Assembly: GCA_029224185.1 (NCBI GenBank) | Contig: CM055192.1 | Coordinates: 14,534,739-14,598,738 of the forward strand | DNA length: 64,000 nt | From: Karalla daura | Lineage: Eukaryota > Chordata > Actinopteri > Chaetodontiformes > Leiognathidae | Direction: 5' to 3' | Shown here: positions 13,096 to 43,252 of the stretch, in pieces | How the letters are laid out: every line of letters begins with the position of its first letter | Numbering within the stretch: the stretch's first letter is position 1 | Notes under the pieces: generated by a model | The model's database searches: none | Seen by the model: the letters and a program-made list of their open reading frames with translations, nothing else | What the model was told of the DNA's origin: nothing | Made by a program: the position numbers and the translations under genes

Positions 13096-15400
13096 GTATG
13101 ACAACTTTACTAAGCTGCAAAAGTCCTGTCTCAAAGTGCTACCGAACCACTGTGTAGCGTTTCCACATCCGCAGACTGCCTCATGAATCTGCTACTAAAA
13201 CCGACCTTCAGTCTCTGAAATTACAGTAAACCCACTGCACACACACACAAATAAACTCACTCTACACATCTTCCAAGGTTGTTTGAGTGAGGGCTCCTTT
13301 CGCTCTGAATGCTGGTCATGCCGCATTTGAAGTGGTGAGAGGACATTTAGACTGGTTGAAGTCACAATATCCAGCGAAACCGCGCCTCGCGTCCTTCCAT
13401 TCATCCACTCCACTCTTTTTTTTTCTTTTTGGGTGAAAACTGAGCAACAACCAGGGGTTTTCTTTTTTCAAAATTTGCCAGCATTTGGTGGGAAACGGAG
13501 CAAATCCACCGCTCTTGTTGCATCATGTCACCATTACGAATGAAGTGCTCCCCTTTCAGCCGACGAGCCATTCACTTCGTTTCGATCGAGTCTCGTCCCT
13601 TTTCCTGTGGAATCGAAGCGCCGTGAATGTGACCAGATGTGGTTGTGCGGCTAATTGCTGCGCGGAGCGCCGCGACGTCCTCATCGCGATTCGTTCCTCG
13701 CCGTTTAAGTGATCTGTTATGTTTTATTGACTGTGATGTTTTCGCCATGAGCCGCTCCTCTTCCCACACGGGGCCTCCGAATGCGTGTCTGCGTGCGAGC
13801 CGGTTTGCGTCTTGATTAGCCCGCCTTTGCTCAACCATCTGCTCCAGATCACGGCTGCGACTGCCACTACACATGTCGGGACACACGGAGTAACCGCCGA
13901 AACCTCTTTTTTAAGAAAACACAGTCCGCGCAACTCCACGCGCTCTTTGTTCTCTCTCCGACAATATCTAGTCCCGCGTCTGCTTGTTGTTTTTGCGATC
14001 AGAAACACAGACGGACATCCCGGTGGCTGGGAGCCAAGATACACAGCAGACATTGTGGCTTTGCAACCGGCTCATCTCCTTTGTTGCATGTCACCTCTGT
14101 TGTTCTTATTAGACTTCAGTGAGAGAGGAAAGCCATGAGATAAAACAAGGGGGGGGGGGCGGTGGTGGGGGGGGGCAGAGCGGAGGAGTAAAAGATCAGT
14201 CTGAGGCTAGAGCAATATATAATGTAACAAAGCAGGATAAAGTGGAGCAGAGGCGAGCAGGTCTGTCTGACAGACTGAAACCCATCTGGACCTGATCTTC
14301 TCTGCGGCACCACAGCCCCGCTCCACATGCTGCCTTTGATACGACTCCGCTCACAGCTGGACTTGATAAAACTGGAGGTTTTGCGGTACGTAGGTTTGTG
14401 TGTGTGTGTGCGTGTGTGTGTGCGTGTGTGCGTCTGTGTGCGTGCCTGCCTGTCCCCGTGTGCGCATTTATGTGTGTTTGCAAGTTTTTATGTGAGCTTT
14501 TTCACCTCACACTGTGTCACTTCCACATCGTTTAGTTGCAAGCCCCCCCACACCTACCCAAATGTGCGCACACACACAGACACAGACACACACACACTGC
14601 CGACACGTGTTTTCCATTTTGGTTTTAATTTCCCTCCTTCTCCCCTTTTCCTTTTGTCTGTTTAAACAGCCGGCAAGCTGCCTGTTAAAGCCCTGATCTG
14701 TTTACATGATGGGCTGCCTGGTGCTAGCCTGTTTAATGCACAGTCATAAATTATACAAGAACTCTGCAAACTGGGAATGAACACCATACTGCGGCTTCAA
14801 CAAATGCCAAAAACCTGTTTCACATCGCTTGGATCCGGGACACTCTTCCACTATAGAATAAGGGGATTTTTTTTTCCCCCAGTCCATACAACACTTCCAG
14901 CAAAGTCCTCTCCATGCACCGGCACACACATTTAATATTAAATGTGCCATATAGAACTGATTGTTCCTGTGTGACGTGAGTGATGTTTGAATCACATTCC
15001 TTTCACTTCCTGGAAAATAAGATATCATCCGTGCACACTTCACAGTGCTCCAGTCGGTGCATGTGAAATACTGCCACTGCAGATTATAATGAATCACTTT
15101 ATGCGATTGTTATCAGCATAGCACACATACTATTAAGCAGTCCCGCCGAGCATTAGAGGCTGTTTTACATGGAAATACGGTGAATTATGCACACTTTCAA
15201 AACAGCGGTCCCTTGAAGGAATTCCTCTTCTTCTTGACCTCTTTTTTGTTTGTCATCACAGTTATCCCTTCAGGGATTGAGAAAGAGAAAGTGGGCCCGG
15301 GGTCGAACAGGAACACAAAGTGCACCGATAAAGCTTGTTAATAACAATAAAACACACGTTGTGAATAAAGTGAAACATAATGGCATGCCACATTACATCA
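13095..15400. other. Gene-free stretch
   Basis: A GC-rich, CpG-containing section at 13560-14000 has open frames on both strands but no recognisable protein. G-runs at 14148-14176 and GT/CA tracts at 14398-14440 and 14568-14600 follow. Confidence 0.45.
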
Positions 15401-15645
15401 CAGTTTGTACCCTGGTCATGATGCATGTTCTCCCTGTGTCTGGTTTCCCCCACAGTCCAAAAACATGCATTTTTCGGTCAGTTAGACACTCCAAATTACC
15501 CCCTAGGTGTGAGTGTGAGAGTGAATGGTGTGTGTGTGACACGTCCTGACATGTCCAGGCTGTATTGCTGGACACGCGCTCCAGCAGACCCCTCAGCGAC
15601 ACTGTTGAGCACAAGGCATGTGAGATAATGGATGGACAGATAATC
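15400..15645 (+). mobile_element. SINE-like repeat, 5' truncated
   Basis: Starts at GCATGTTCTCCCTGTGTCTG and runs through CCACAGTCCAAAAACATGCA, GAGAGTGAATGG and ends AGATAATGGATGGAC. The tRNA-like head is absent. Confidence 0.7.
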
Positions 15646-16600
15646 AAAGCATGATGATGTTAATTAACAGTCCCAGATGGAGGTGAGAGACCTGGACGAT
15701 CAAAAAGCGGCACCCAGCTTCTTTCAATTAAATCTGCCTCCGTTATTTATCAAAAGCGTTTCATCTTGCCTGATGAAATTGTGTCTCCAGAATTAGCATG
15801 AACAAACTAACAGCCGTGAGGAATGAAACGCAGCCTTCGACAGTACTCGCAGATGTTATCGCCATCATCTCTGATGCGTCATGTGATGCGTTTTGGTGAT
15901 CACAACACGGCTCTCTGCAGGCCTGAAACCGGAGACCATGGGGATGATGTCATGTGCAGACTGAAGCGGAGCCCGAGAGACATCGGTGATTTACTGGAGG
16001 CACCGGAATAGATTTTAGTAGCAAAAGGTTCATACCTGCAGGCGGTGTCATAAAATCATGAGAAAAAAAAAGGTTGTGGCGAGTTCGCAGCCTCCGAAGT
16101 TGCACTTTTATGTGTTTTGCTGCCTAGGTAGGATTTGGGACGATGCCCACGTATTGCAAGGGAAGGGTTTGGCTGTTATGCAGATGAGCCTGGTGAACGT
16201 TAGCGCCGCACACATGTGGGACAAAATTTGAATGACACGATCTGATAAGTCCCAAGTGGCAAGAAAGCAGTGTTAGGCCGCACATTCACCGGTGCTGTCC
16301 CCGTCAAATAGCTTCAAAGAAGAGATCATTAGCTCGCAAAAGAAGGATTCAATTTTTAAATATCCCCTCCAGACACGCTGCAAAGTCAACACTTCCTCAT
16401 TTTTCATGCTAATGACTCCCAAAAGGACTGAGGACAACCAAACAAGCCAAAAAGTGCCTGCATATTTTTAGCCATTTCGGGAGGTTGTATGAAAAACAAA
16501 CGTGTTATTCAAAGTACAATGAATTGAACCATTATGGTTTTCAGTGCACTCAAGGTTTTGAGCCCTTGCTAGGTCCAAACAAGATGTGCAAGGTTAGGAA
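15645..16600. other. Gene-free stretch, possible regulatory block
   Basis: 16110-16480 is free of simple repeats and contains TTATGCAGATGAG (octamer-like) and CATGCTAATGAC. No exon recognised. Confidence 0.35.
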
Positions 16601-16890
16601 TAGTTGGAGGGCCAACACGGTATTTGAGAGGTCACACTGTCAGCACGAAGGTCCTAGGTTCGACTCCGGGTTGGACCTTTTCTCTTGGTTCTCCAGTTTC
16701 ATCCAATTTGGAGACTCTCAACAGAACCTAGGTGTGAAGACAGTATGAGAGTGAATGCAGTATGTGTGTGCGTTACGGACTAATGTGGGTGTATTCCTCA
16801 CCTTCACCCTGTGTGAGCTGGGATAGGCCCCAGCCGACCCTTATAACACTGCTAAGACACAAACTGGGTGAACTAATGGATGAATGGAAG
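16600..16890 (+). mobile_element. SINE-like dispersed repeat
   Basis: Box-B-like GGTTCGACTCC, AGACTCTCAACAGAACCTAG, GAGAGTGAATGC, GCTGGGATAGGCCCCAGCC and terminal AACTAATGGATGAATGG. More diverged than the copy at 12740. Confidence 0.7.
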
Positions 16891-17144
16891 CCTGGTGGAG
16901 CAAAGTGATTAAATTAGAGTAATTACACCTCTCGGTTGGTTGTATCCTTGGCCCTCGCCAGGCAGAAGTTTGTGTTGACACAACTGATTTGTGCCTTTAT
17001 CGTTATCCCCCCATTCTTCCTCCTCCTCGCCCTTCTATTACTGTTATCTCTCTCTGCACTTGTGAGACTACTGGAAGAATGTAGAGCAGAATTTACTGTT
17101 TCTCCACGGCCCTTTTCTGTGATGTAGCATGATGAAAATTTCCT

Positions 17145-17205
17145 CCCCCATGTAACTTACTTTGGATAAAAGCGTCTGCTAAATAGCTGAATGTAAATCT
17201 CCCGC
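17145..17205 (+). mobile_element. Fragment of another dispersed teleost repeat
   Basis: TTGGATAAAAGCGTCTGCTA followed by AATAGCTGAATGTAAAT is the recurrent tail sequence of a very abundant fish retroposon group. Only about 60 bp are recognisable; orientation by the sense of that motif. Confidence 0.55.
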
Positions 17206-17801
17206 ATTGTTCCATAACTGCTATCTGCTGCCGAATACGAGAACATGAGATGAGAAGACAGCCACGACTGAAACGCGCATAATACTGCCTGCCTGCCTCC
17301 ACTTCTCCTCAGAGCCTCAGTCCTTGTCAGCCAGAAGAAGACAGGATTTGGCACGGGGGTGTGTGTGTGTGTGGGGTGGGGGGGGGGTGCCTGGTTTTAT
17401 ACCGCAGAGGAAAGCAAGCAGCGGCCCCAGCTCCTTCAACCAAAGTACAGAGAAAGTGGCTGACTGCCGGGGGTGATGGCATTCAAATGATGTGCTTGGT
17501 TGTCCATTAAAAACAGAAGAGTCAAAACAAAACAAAAGGGCTCCGTGGGACAGCTCAGCCAGAAACCTCACGCAAATCATCTGCTGTTGACACACACACA
17601 CACACACACACAGACACACACACACCACCTCATGACCATGAATACTCTCTTTAACACCCTCCCCTGACGCACACACACGCACGACCACACACACGTTGAG
17701 ACTAACCAAACTAACCAAATGTGCATACACACACATTCAAAGCGCACAGCCTGACAAAACACGTATGTTTGCATATTAGCTCGCGCGCGCACACACGCAT
17801 G

Positions 17802-17837
<36 letters not shown>

Positions 17838-18790
17838 GACAGACACACGCATCACACCAACGCTCTTCTTGTGGTAAGTGGGACGAGAGTGGGATCACTC
17901 CATTTGTCGTCCCACACAAAGCTGCTTGTTCAGTCATTATCTGGGAGAGCCTCTTCTCCGCTCTACAGACAAGATGACCGGGTCACAGCTAAAATAGCCT
18001 CTTTTCCCTCGTGTCACTCCTCTCTCTCCCTCTCTCTCCATCCTCCACTCTCTTTTCCCTTTCCCTTTCTCTTTTATAAACAAAGTCCGACCATTTGTTT
18101 TAGCCACTAAAATCAGAAAGAAATGGGACATTTGCAAACCAAATGAGGCTTACGTGGCAGGTTCTTGTACCCCATCCAAAGCAGAGGCTAATTGTGTGCT
18201 TCTCCACTCTAAACAAATGAGTGGGAGAGAGGGAGACAGAGAGAGAGAGTGAGAGACTTTTGAAGTGAATGAGGGGATGGGCTATTTGTTAAGGAAATCA
18301 GGAGGCCACTGAGCTCATGTGCAATTATCCATTTGCCTGGTGACTGTTGCTGTCTGTTCACCAAGGCAGAACAGAAAGTATCACTGACAATGTGTCGACC
18401 TATTCAGAAAAATGCAGCGTGGAGACGCACAGATTATATCCTGCGCATGACCCTCATGTAGGGCCCATGCTCTCTGAAAACACCAGCAGCATGTGCTGAA
18501 GGTCACACGTTTTGTCGGTAGGTAGACGTAGGGAGAAGTTGCAGTAGTAGTAAAATCATTTCAATCACATTTGTGATGGAAATGGAAGACATTAAAGTGT
18601 TGACGCGGAGTAGACAAAGAAAGAAGTCTGCTGGACTGACATCATGTGTGTCTTTAACAAACAATCCATCCATACTCAAACATCTGACCCTCTTTTCCTC
18701 TCGGATAATGGTGAAAAGGGAAAACAATGAATATTTCGTGCCAGAAATTAAAACTGTAGAATGCAAATAAGTGTAGTGGGATGAGAGAGT
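17205..18790. other. Gene-free stretch
   Basis: CA/GT arrays at 17590-17626 and 17789-17846, CT-rich region at 18000-18070, GA tract at 18215-18260. No gene. Confidence 0.5.
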
Positions 18791-18915
18791 GGCTGTATTT
18801 ATCCAAGGTGCAAATTGGCAGCGAGCGATGGCGAAAACGGGGAGAGAACAGGGTTGGAAAAGATATAAATAGAAAGGTTTCGGTAGTATTTACATAAAGG
18901 TGCAAATGTGAGGGT
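18790..18915. repeat. Direct repeat, copy A
   Basis: Shares GTGCAAATTGG...GAGAGAACAG...AAAAGATATAAATAG...GTATTTACAT...GGTGCAAAT, in order, with 19268-19400. The two copies flank the SINE-like element at 18955-19275. Confidence 0.55.
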
Positions 18916-18954
18916 GTGAGGGTGAATGGACGTGAGTATAGCAGCGTACACATT

Positions 18955-19275
18955 GTGATTGGTGGTGGCTGAGTGGTTAGCACCGTCGCCTCACTGCGTC
19001 AGGCTCCCTGATTTGACCGAGAGCTTTTCTGTGTGGATTTTGCATGTCCTCCCTGTGGCTTTTTTTCTATTTTCTCCACTTTCCTCCAAAAACATTCAGT
19101 CCAAAAACATTATGATGGCGCAAGCTTAAGAGGGTGATGTGTATGCGTCTTGGTGACCTTTCCAGTGTGTCCTCCCTGCTTTTTCCACATGTGTGCTGGA
19201 GATAGGCCCCATGGACCTCTTTGAGATACCGGCACAGGTGCAAGTAAGAAGTGGGAAAGATAATGGATGGATACG
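18955..19275 (+). mobile_element. SINE-like dispersed repeat
   Basis: Head GTGGCTGAGTGGTTAGCACC, CGCCTCACTGCG, TTTTGCATGTCCTCCCTGTG, AGTCCAAAAACATTATGATG, GCTGGAGATAGGCCCC and tail GATAATGGATGGATAC. Internal part diverged. Confidence 0.7.
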
Positions 19276-19400
19276 AGCGGTATCTATGTAAGATGCAAAT
19301 TGGTGAGTGAGATACCAAAGCGAGAAAATTGAGAGTTAAAAAAGATATAGATATAAATGTTCTGACGGTATTTACATGAGGTGCAAATCGAGGTGTAAAG
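19268..19400. repeat. Direct repeat, copy B
   Basis: Partner of 18790-18915: ATGCAAATTGGTGAGTGAG, AAGCGAGAAAA, AAAAGATATAGATATAAAT, GGTATTTACATGAGGTGCAA. Imperfect, about 70 percent alike by eye. Confidence 0.55.
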
Positions 19401-22050
19401 CTTATTTGATGTTTAACAGTCATATAAACGACAATCTGATTGGCTCAACTGATGCAGGAATGGGACTGAAAATATGCGTGCACACACACACACACACACA
19501 CATACACCACTGCGATTAACAGTATCACCAACTGAACACCACCTGTGTGTATGTTTGTGTGTGTGTCTGTGTGTGTGTGAGAGAAAGAGACCTGGGTAAA
19601 AGGTCACGACTGGTCACAGTCAGGAGTCTCTCATATGGACTGGATCAGCCGCTGCAGGGGTCAGAGGTGACGGGGTCAGGGGTTGAGCTCTCTAAGCCAA
19701 TCACAAGTCAGCATGGAGCTGTGAAGAGAGCGGCGCTTAGATGGGATAAGTGGAACACAGAGAGCCCCGAGCCCGCTTTACGACCCCGTTTCAACCCCCT
19801 CCAACCAATCATGACGTGGCCACTTTGTGGCATCTGTTGTTGCCGCCACTTAGTGCCTCATCAGAAAACTCTGTGCACAGAAAAATACGCCTTAAATCAT
19901 AACCTTGCGTCGACCTTTGCGGCCGAATTGACAATGTTTTAGGTGGTTTTTTAGTTTTTCACACTTTGAGGTTTTAGTTTAGAGTAATAAATGCCAACAT
20001 AGAAGATAAACAACTGTTTAATCAGAAATGCCTCCGATACCATTTTACAAGTGCCTTTTATTGTTTTTTTTTATGTGTGGGAATATTACAGCCTGTTTCT
20101 GCACAGGTCCGTTTCATGCTTGTCTGGCAACCGCACACAGGCTTTTCCCTGATTATCTTGCCTGCCACTCACATGGATGATCACGTCACTTTATGTTTCT
20201 TGGGAGAGCAAACTAAATGGACACAGCTACGTATGGCCTGAACGCAGGTGGTTTTACACAAACTGTTTTGAGGATGTGCAGAGTTCAGAGGGTTATCCAA
20301 AATGTGTTCATGAATCAGGATGTGATGTTACTTTTGGATCTGCCGTACATCTTTGACTAGGAATAGACTGATTATTCAACAAAGCCCAGTTAGAAACATT
20401 TGTCCAAACGAGCTCATGTTAAAAGAATGAGCAAAGACTCAACAGATCTGATGGTTTGCACATCTAGCTGCAGCTGTTCGGTTTCGTAACCTCACTTTGA
20501 TCCTCTTGAGGTGACTGAAGTGTTCTGGCCTATTATGGTCGAACAAATAAACCAAATAAACCCGCAAAATGCCAGGAGGTGAAATATCATATTACCCTCA
20601 CTTCCTAAAGTCATTCAAACAAACAATATGAAGATAATCAGACCCACCTCCCTCCTACTTCCCTCCTGGTTATCAGCAAAAACTCGCACATTACTAATCC
20701 ATTACCAGTCGACAACAATTTTGTGTACATGAAAAAAGAAAAGTATCGACTGCTGTGTTTTATGATACCTCCACTGACTCCTCACTCCTTTTAACTGCTT
20801 GGTTGGGGCTTCCTGTGATCAATAACTGCCTCACTTTGGAGTCCTGTTTCCGCTTCAGGGATTAGGCACGTGGCAGATTCCATTGTTGGCATTTCCACTT
20901 TGAAATAGACATTTTACATCACTGTTGTTTTGCCACCTGCGTGAAGTCTCCCGGTGGAGCTCCGCAGCTCTGCCGGTAGCTACGAAACATGGGCCTCTGT
21001 TCAAATCGTCAGATCAAATCAAACTCCCTGTTATCGGTGTACAGTCTTACAACAAAGGTTGAGTACAACTCCATGTGGTAAAAGAGTGAACAGAGCATAT
21101 GAATATACAAACATGCAACACGCGGGCTGACACACAAGAGTCATAAAATGTATGAAGTAGCGACTGTCAATACATATGAGACCATAGTAAAACAGTAGGA
21201 ACAATTCAAAGTCAAACATTACCAACATTATGTATTAAACATGTCTCTTCTAGCTGAACTCGTGGTCATTTTTCAATAAGTTTGCTTGTCTGTGATGTAA
21301 ATGTAATGTCTCTTCCATCTCATCTCATTTTATCCAGCGATATGTCAGCATAAATATCCCGCTGCTGCCTTAGGAAATGCATCCGGCCATTCAAAGTCAG
21401 TGCTATCCAAGCCTTTTATGCCTATTAGTGCTTCCTTTCTGCACAAACTCAGCACATTAGAATTGTTGTTTCACTTCTCTGCACTCCTCTTCCCTCTGTG
21501 CACTGCTAACCTTTGGTTTTACGACTGTCTCTGTCAGGATTCCTGTGCTCGGATGATAACATACCATTCTGTGAAATGTATTAGTACGAATCAGGGTTTC
21601 CCCCTGGAAAGTTTCCACTCTTTGTGTGGAAATATCATTCACAAGGACCCATATAAATTTTTTTAAGTGACGTAACCGGTACCAGACCCCACAACAGTAC
21701 AGTGAAGTTGCGGTTTGGGGGTTTGTCCCTGCAGTCTTCTCCTCTGTGATCTGTCTCTGTGGCTCACCCAGCACACTCTCTGTGTTCTTGTAGATGAAAA
21801 CAGCAATGAACTGTAGTGAGCAACAGATGAGCAACATAATTAGATTTTGTTTCTTTTAAGAGGAGAGGAACACAAAGTGAGTTCACGTCCTTCTAAATAA
21901 ATTTGCACGCTGTATATTATTACATAGACATTAGAGAAGAAGCGGCGGAGGAGGAGGGGAGGGAGATTTGAGTTGATTCGCCTTGACACTTGTTAGGAGG
22001 GTTCACAGCAGCTACTAAGAAAGACAGTATTTGTGTTTGTGTGAGTGTGT
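19400..22050. other. Gene-free stretch upstream of tle1
   Basis: CA/GT tracts at 19480-19502 and 19545-19580; otherwise mostly unique AT-rich sequence. 20965-21010 has a weak tRNA-like box-B (GTTCAAATCG). No exon bounded by splice signals that I can support. Confidence 0.5.
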
Positions 22051-22400
22051 GTCTACGTGCCCACGTGTATGTGCGACCGTGCACGCGCACCCCATCCCCT
22101 CCCGCTCCCGTCACTGAACCCACGTTACTTTGATTGACAGCTGAGACTCGCCTTCCCGCACCGCACTGGCCTCCTGGAATTGCAGCTCCCTCGCTAGACT
22201 CTGATTGGCTGGAATCCGCGTAGCTCAACCAGGTCAACAGGCTCGGGGCAGTTTCTCGAGCGGCTATTGGTCAGCGCCGTAATCTACATTGGTATCCCCA
22301 CGTGGATCGGCGGCTGTGATTGGTCGGACGCGGCTTTGTGGGCCGGCTCTCAGTGTCGGTTAGCTGGGAGCGTGAAACCGCGTGAGAAAGTTGCCATTGA
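22050..22400 (+). promoter_or_regulatory. Probable tle1 promoter, CpG-rich with CCAAT boxes
   Basis: Four ATTGG motifs (inverted CCAAT, NF-Y type) lie at 22204-22208, 22266-22270, 22288-22292 and 22319-22323, at spacings of about 22-62 bp. CACGTG E-boxes are at 22062-22067 and 22299-22304, and a CACGCG box is at 22082-22087. CpG dinucleotides become frequent here and stay so into introns 2-3, as in a CpG-island promoter. I see no clear TATA box. The transcription start cannot be placed by eye; it probably lies between about 22320 and 22800. Confidence 0.65.
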
Positions 22401-23098
22401 GGTAAAGCAGAGCTGGACGGAGGGTCGAGTCCGCAGCTGTGGGAGCTGTTTCTATCAAAACCAACAACACATTTCCACTTTTTTTCTTCTTTGAAATATA
22501 TTCCGGACGCTTACGCATCCAAAACCCGGCGGTGGAAGTAAATATCCCTGTGTTTTTCTGTCTGTACGTGTGTGGACTGTTTGACCGACCAGGCGACCGA
22601 CCACGACGAGTCAAGTGGGAACTCTTCACTGCAATTAACTTGTGCGGATTTGTTTCCGATGCTCCGGCCCGGAGCCCCACACTTTGCGGCTGTCTGTTGA
22701 CGCTCCACCGGCTCGAAATCCGTCTCTCGGAATTACATCGGATCCTACGCTTCAAAAACACAAACACTGGGAGTGATTTTTTTTTTTCCTTTCATTTTTT
22801 CGGAAGGCGTCTCTCCTTCAGCCTCCGCACCTGGTCCTCTTCCCCTCCCTCGCGCTCGCCCTCCGTCAGTTAATGAGCCGTGTTTTCCCGGCTGATTAAC
22901 GCGCGCGAGCACAGGACGAGACGTTAACGTTTAGCGACGCTTGGTCCTACTTTCGGCGGCGGATGGATCCGTCACCGTGATCCGGAGCTGCCCCCCCTCC
23001 CTCCTCCTCCTCCTCCTCCTCCTCCTCCCCACACACATCCTCAGCTTGTACCCCCCCCTCACCCCCCGCCTTACGGTCACATCCTCCCGGAGATAACG
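22400..23098 (+). other. tle1: tle1 5' leader (start approximate) with upstream ORFs
   Basis: GC-rich leader upstream of the start codon, left boundary uncertain. It carries three short upstream ORFs, each closing before the main start: 22659-22700 (13 codons), 22873-22899 (8 codons) and 22963-22980 (5 codons). A GTGGGAA core, close to the RBPJ/CSL consensus, is at 22615-22621. A CCT-repeat of about 30 bp lies at 22999-23029. The main ATG at 23099 has A at -3 and T at +4, an adequate context. Confidence 0.6.
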
Positions 23099-41161
<18,063 letters not shown>

Positions 41162-42331
41162 AGCGAGGCGGCAAAGCGGGAGCCAAGGACGTCTGCTCTC
41201 TCCCACACCCCCACCCACCCCGACGCGCCTCCTCCAGGCTCTCGCACGGAGCCACGCGGAGTGTGAACTCAGCGGCACCTTCCCTCCCTCCGCCACATCT
41301 GCCGAGGAGACAGACGGCCCAACGTGCCCGCGACTGACTGTGCCTGCGCACACGCACACACGCTCACACACACACACGCACACACGCACACACACGCACG
41401 CACACACACCTCCCCGTCAGCTGGGAAATAACTGGAGCAGCATGATGCTAATGGAAGGAGAGGGGAGCAGTTTGGACGCTCCTCCCCTGCTCTCCGCTGT
41501 GGACTGCGCCGGGATCAGTTTAAGGCGGACCAGGCGAGGACTGAGCCAGGACGGGCGGCGCCGTTTCCTTTTCTCTTTCTGTCGTCGCTCCGGCCCGGGA
41601 GCAGCTGATTTCTCCCGCGGAGCCGAGACCGTGTGGACAGATGTGGAGGGTGGTGTTGGGTGGGTGTGGGGGGGGGGGGGGCCCGTCCACCTCTCAGCTC
41701 CCACTCTGTGAGCGCAGAACCTCAGCTCGCCGCTCCGACGCCTACGCCGTCTGAGGACGACCCTCTCAGTCTCAACGAGAAGCCCCCCCCCCCCCTGTCC
41801 TCGCTGGACTGCACTGTAGTGCAGGCTGCCCCCCCACACGCTTAGCTCGCACGCTGAAGGCCGCGCCGAGCTGTCCGCTACCTGGCGAGCCCCGCCACGT
41901 GGCTCTCTGCCGGGGCAGCGCGCGCCCTGTCCTCCACTCCACAGCCGCCTCAGAGACGCCACCAAAAAGCATCTGTAGCCACGACGATAGACCCTGCCCA
42001 ACCAAATACGCTTCTACAGCAGGAGAATATACTCGTGAATGCGAGGTTTCACCGGTGTTTCCCTTCTTCTTTTTTCTCCTTTTTTTGCTTTTTTTGGTTT
42101 TAATCATCCCCGGTTTAAAAGATCAAATTAGCGGGAGCCTGGAGGTGGAGCAGTTTCGGAGATTGAATGGATCCTCGAAATCCCGTTGATCCCCGGGCGT
42201 CTTGTTTCAACAGATCGTCTCATCCTTAGTATTTATATATATATTTCTTTTTTCTCTTCCCACACACACACACACACACACACACTCACGCCCTCGTACT
42301 GGAAGTACAGCTGTCCAACCACTGAGCTGCA

Positions 42332-42332
42332 G

Positions 42333-42402
<70 letters not shown>
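42332..42402. repeat. (TGCG)17-18 array in the 3' UTR
   Basis: Tetranucleotide array with one CpG per unit, running into CACACACA. Transcribed as part of the tle1 3' UTR. Confidence 0.95.
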
Positions 42403-42403
<1 letters not shown>

Positions 42404-43160
42404 ACACACACTCTGGAAGGTTTCTCAGTCGCCCCTGAAACACTTCACACACGTATCCGACTGCTCTAAACACACTCGTACAGTTGCGTCTTCGATGAGA
42501 TGAGTCCAGCTCTTCTTCTCTGTCCTAAATACACACACACACACACACGCACACACGCACGCACACACACACACACACACACACGCACACACACAATGTC
42601 TTACTACTCGGGACGGTCCGTCACTCCTCAGAACACAGGGACCAACTCTAATCCTGGAACGATCCTCTCCACAAGTAAATGCAGCCTGCGTCGTTTCACG
42701 CGAGTGACCGTTGTCGGCTGTATTCACCCAAACAAACGGCTCAAACTTGGAATGGCCTTTTTTTCCTCTTTTTTTTTTCTTCTTCTTCTTTTTGTTGCCC
42801 TGCAAATGTTTGCGTGAACTGGCCTTGGAGGAAGTGCGACTGTGTCCTGCTGGTCCCGGGCTGGACAGGGCGGACGCCAGGAGCCAGACGGACGGGCCCG
42901 CGGGGACGCCTCGCTCTGCCGGTCCATTTCACCACCCTGTGCTTAGGTTTTTTTTTTTTTGTTGTTGTTTTTTTTTTTAATCTATTTTTGTCTGTTGAAT
43001 GTTTGTATAAATGTATATATGTTTTTTTTCTTACAGGACATGCTTTAGAAATAACAACTGTTTTTGTACGTCTTTAACACGGGAAAAGAAACGTCTAATC
43101 AGGAGAAATACTAAATGGTCTTAATGGTAGCTAATCTAAAACCGATTGAAATATCTAGAC

Positions 43161-43166
43161 AATAAA
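43161..43166 (+). terminator. tle1: Polyadenylation signal of tle1
   Basis: Canonical AATAAA, followed within 5-30 nt by a T/GT-rich element (TGTGTTTTTCTTTTTGT), the expected layout for 3' end formation. Cleavage would fall at roughly 43180-43195. No competing AATAAA was found in 41162-43160. Confidence 0.8.
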
Positions 43167-43252
43167 TGTGTTTTTCTTTTTGTAACTCGAGTCGTCTCTG
43201 ACTTCCTGGGGGTGGGAACACGGGGGGGAGGGGGGAGGGGGGGGCACACACA

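Larger units (their letters stand above)
41162..43190 (+). other. tle1: tle1 3' UTR
   Basis: About 2.0 kb from the stop codon to just past the only AATAAA found. Contains CA arrays (41341-41410, 42259-42285, 42531-42595), a (TGCG)n array at 42332-42402 and long T-rich stretches at 42060-42100, 42761-42800 and 42948-43030. The right end is inferred from the poly(A) signal. Confidence 0.75.
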
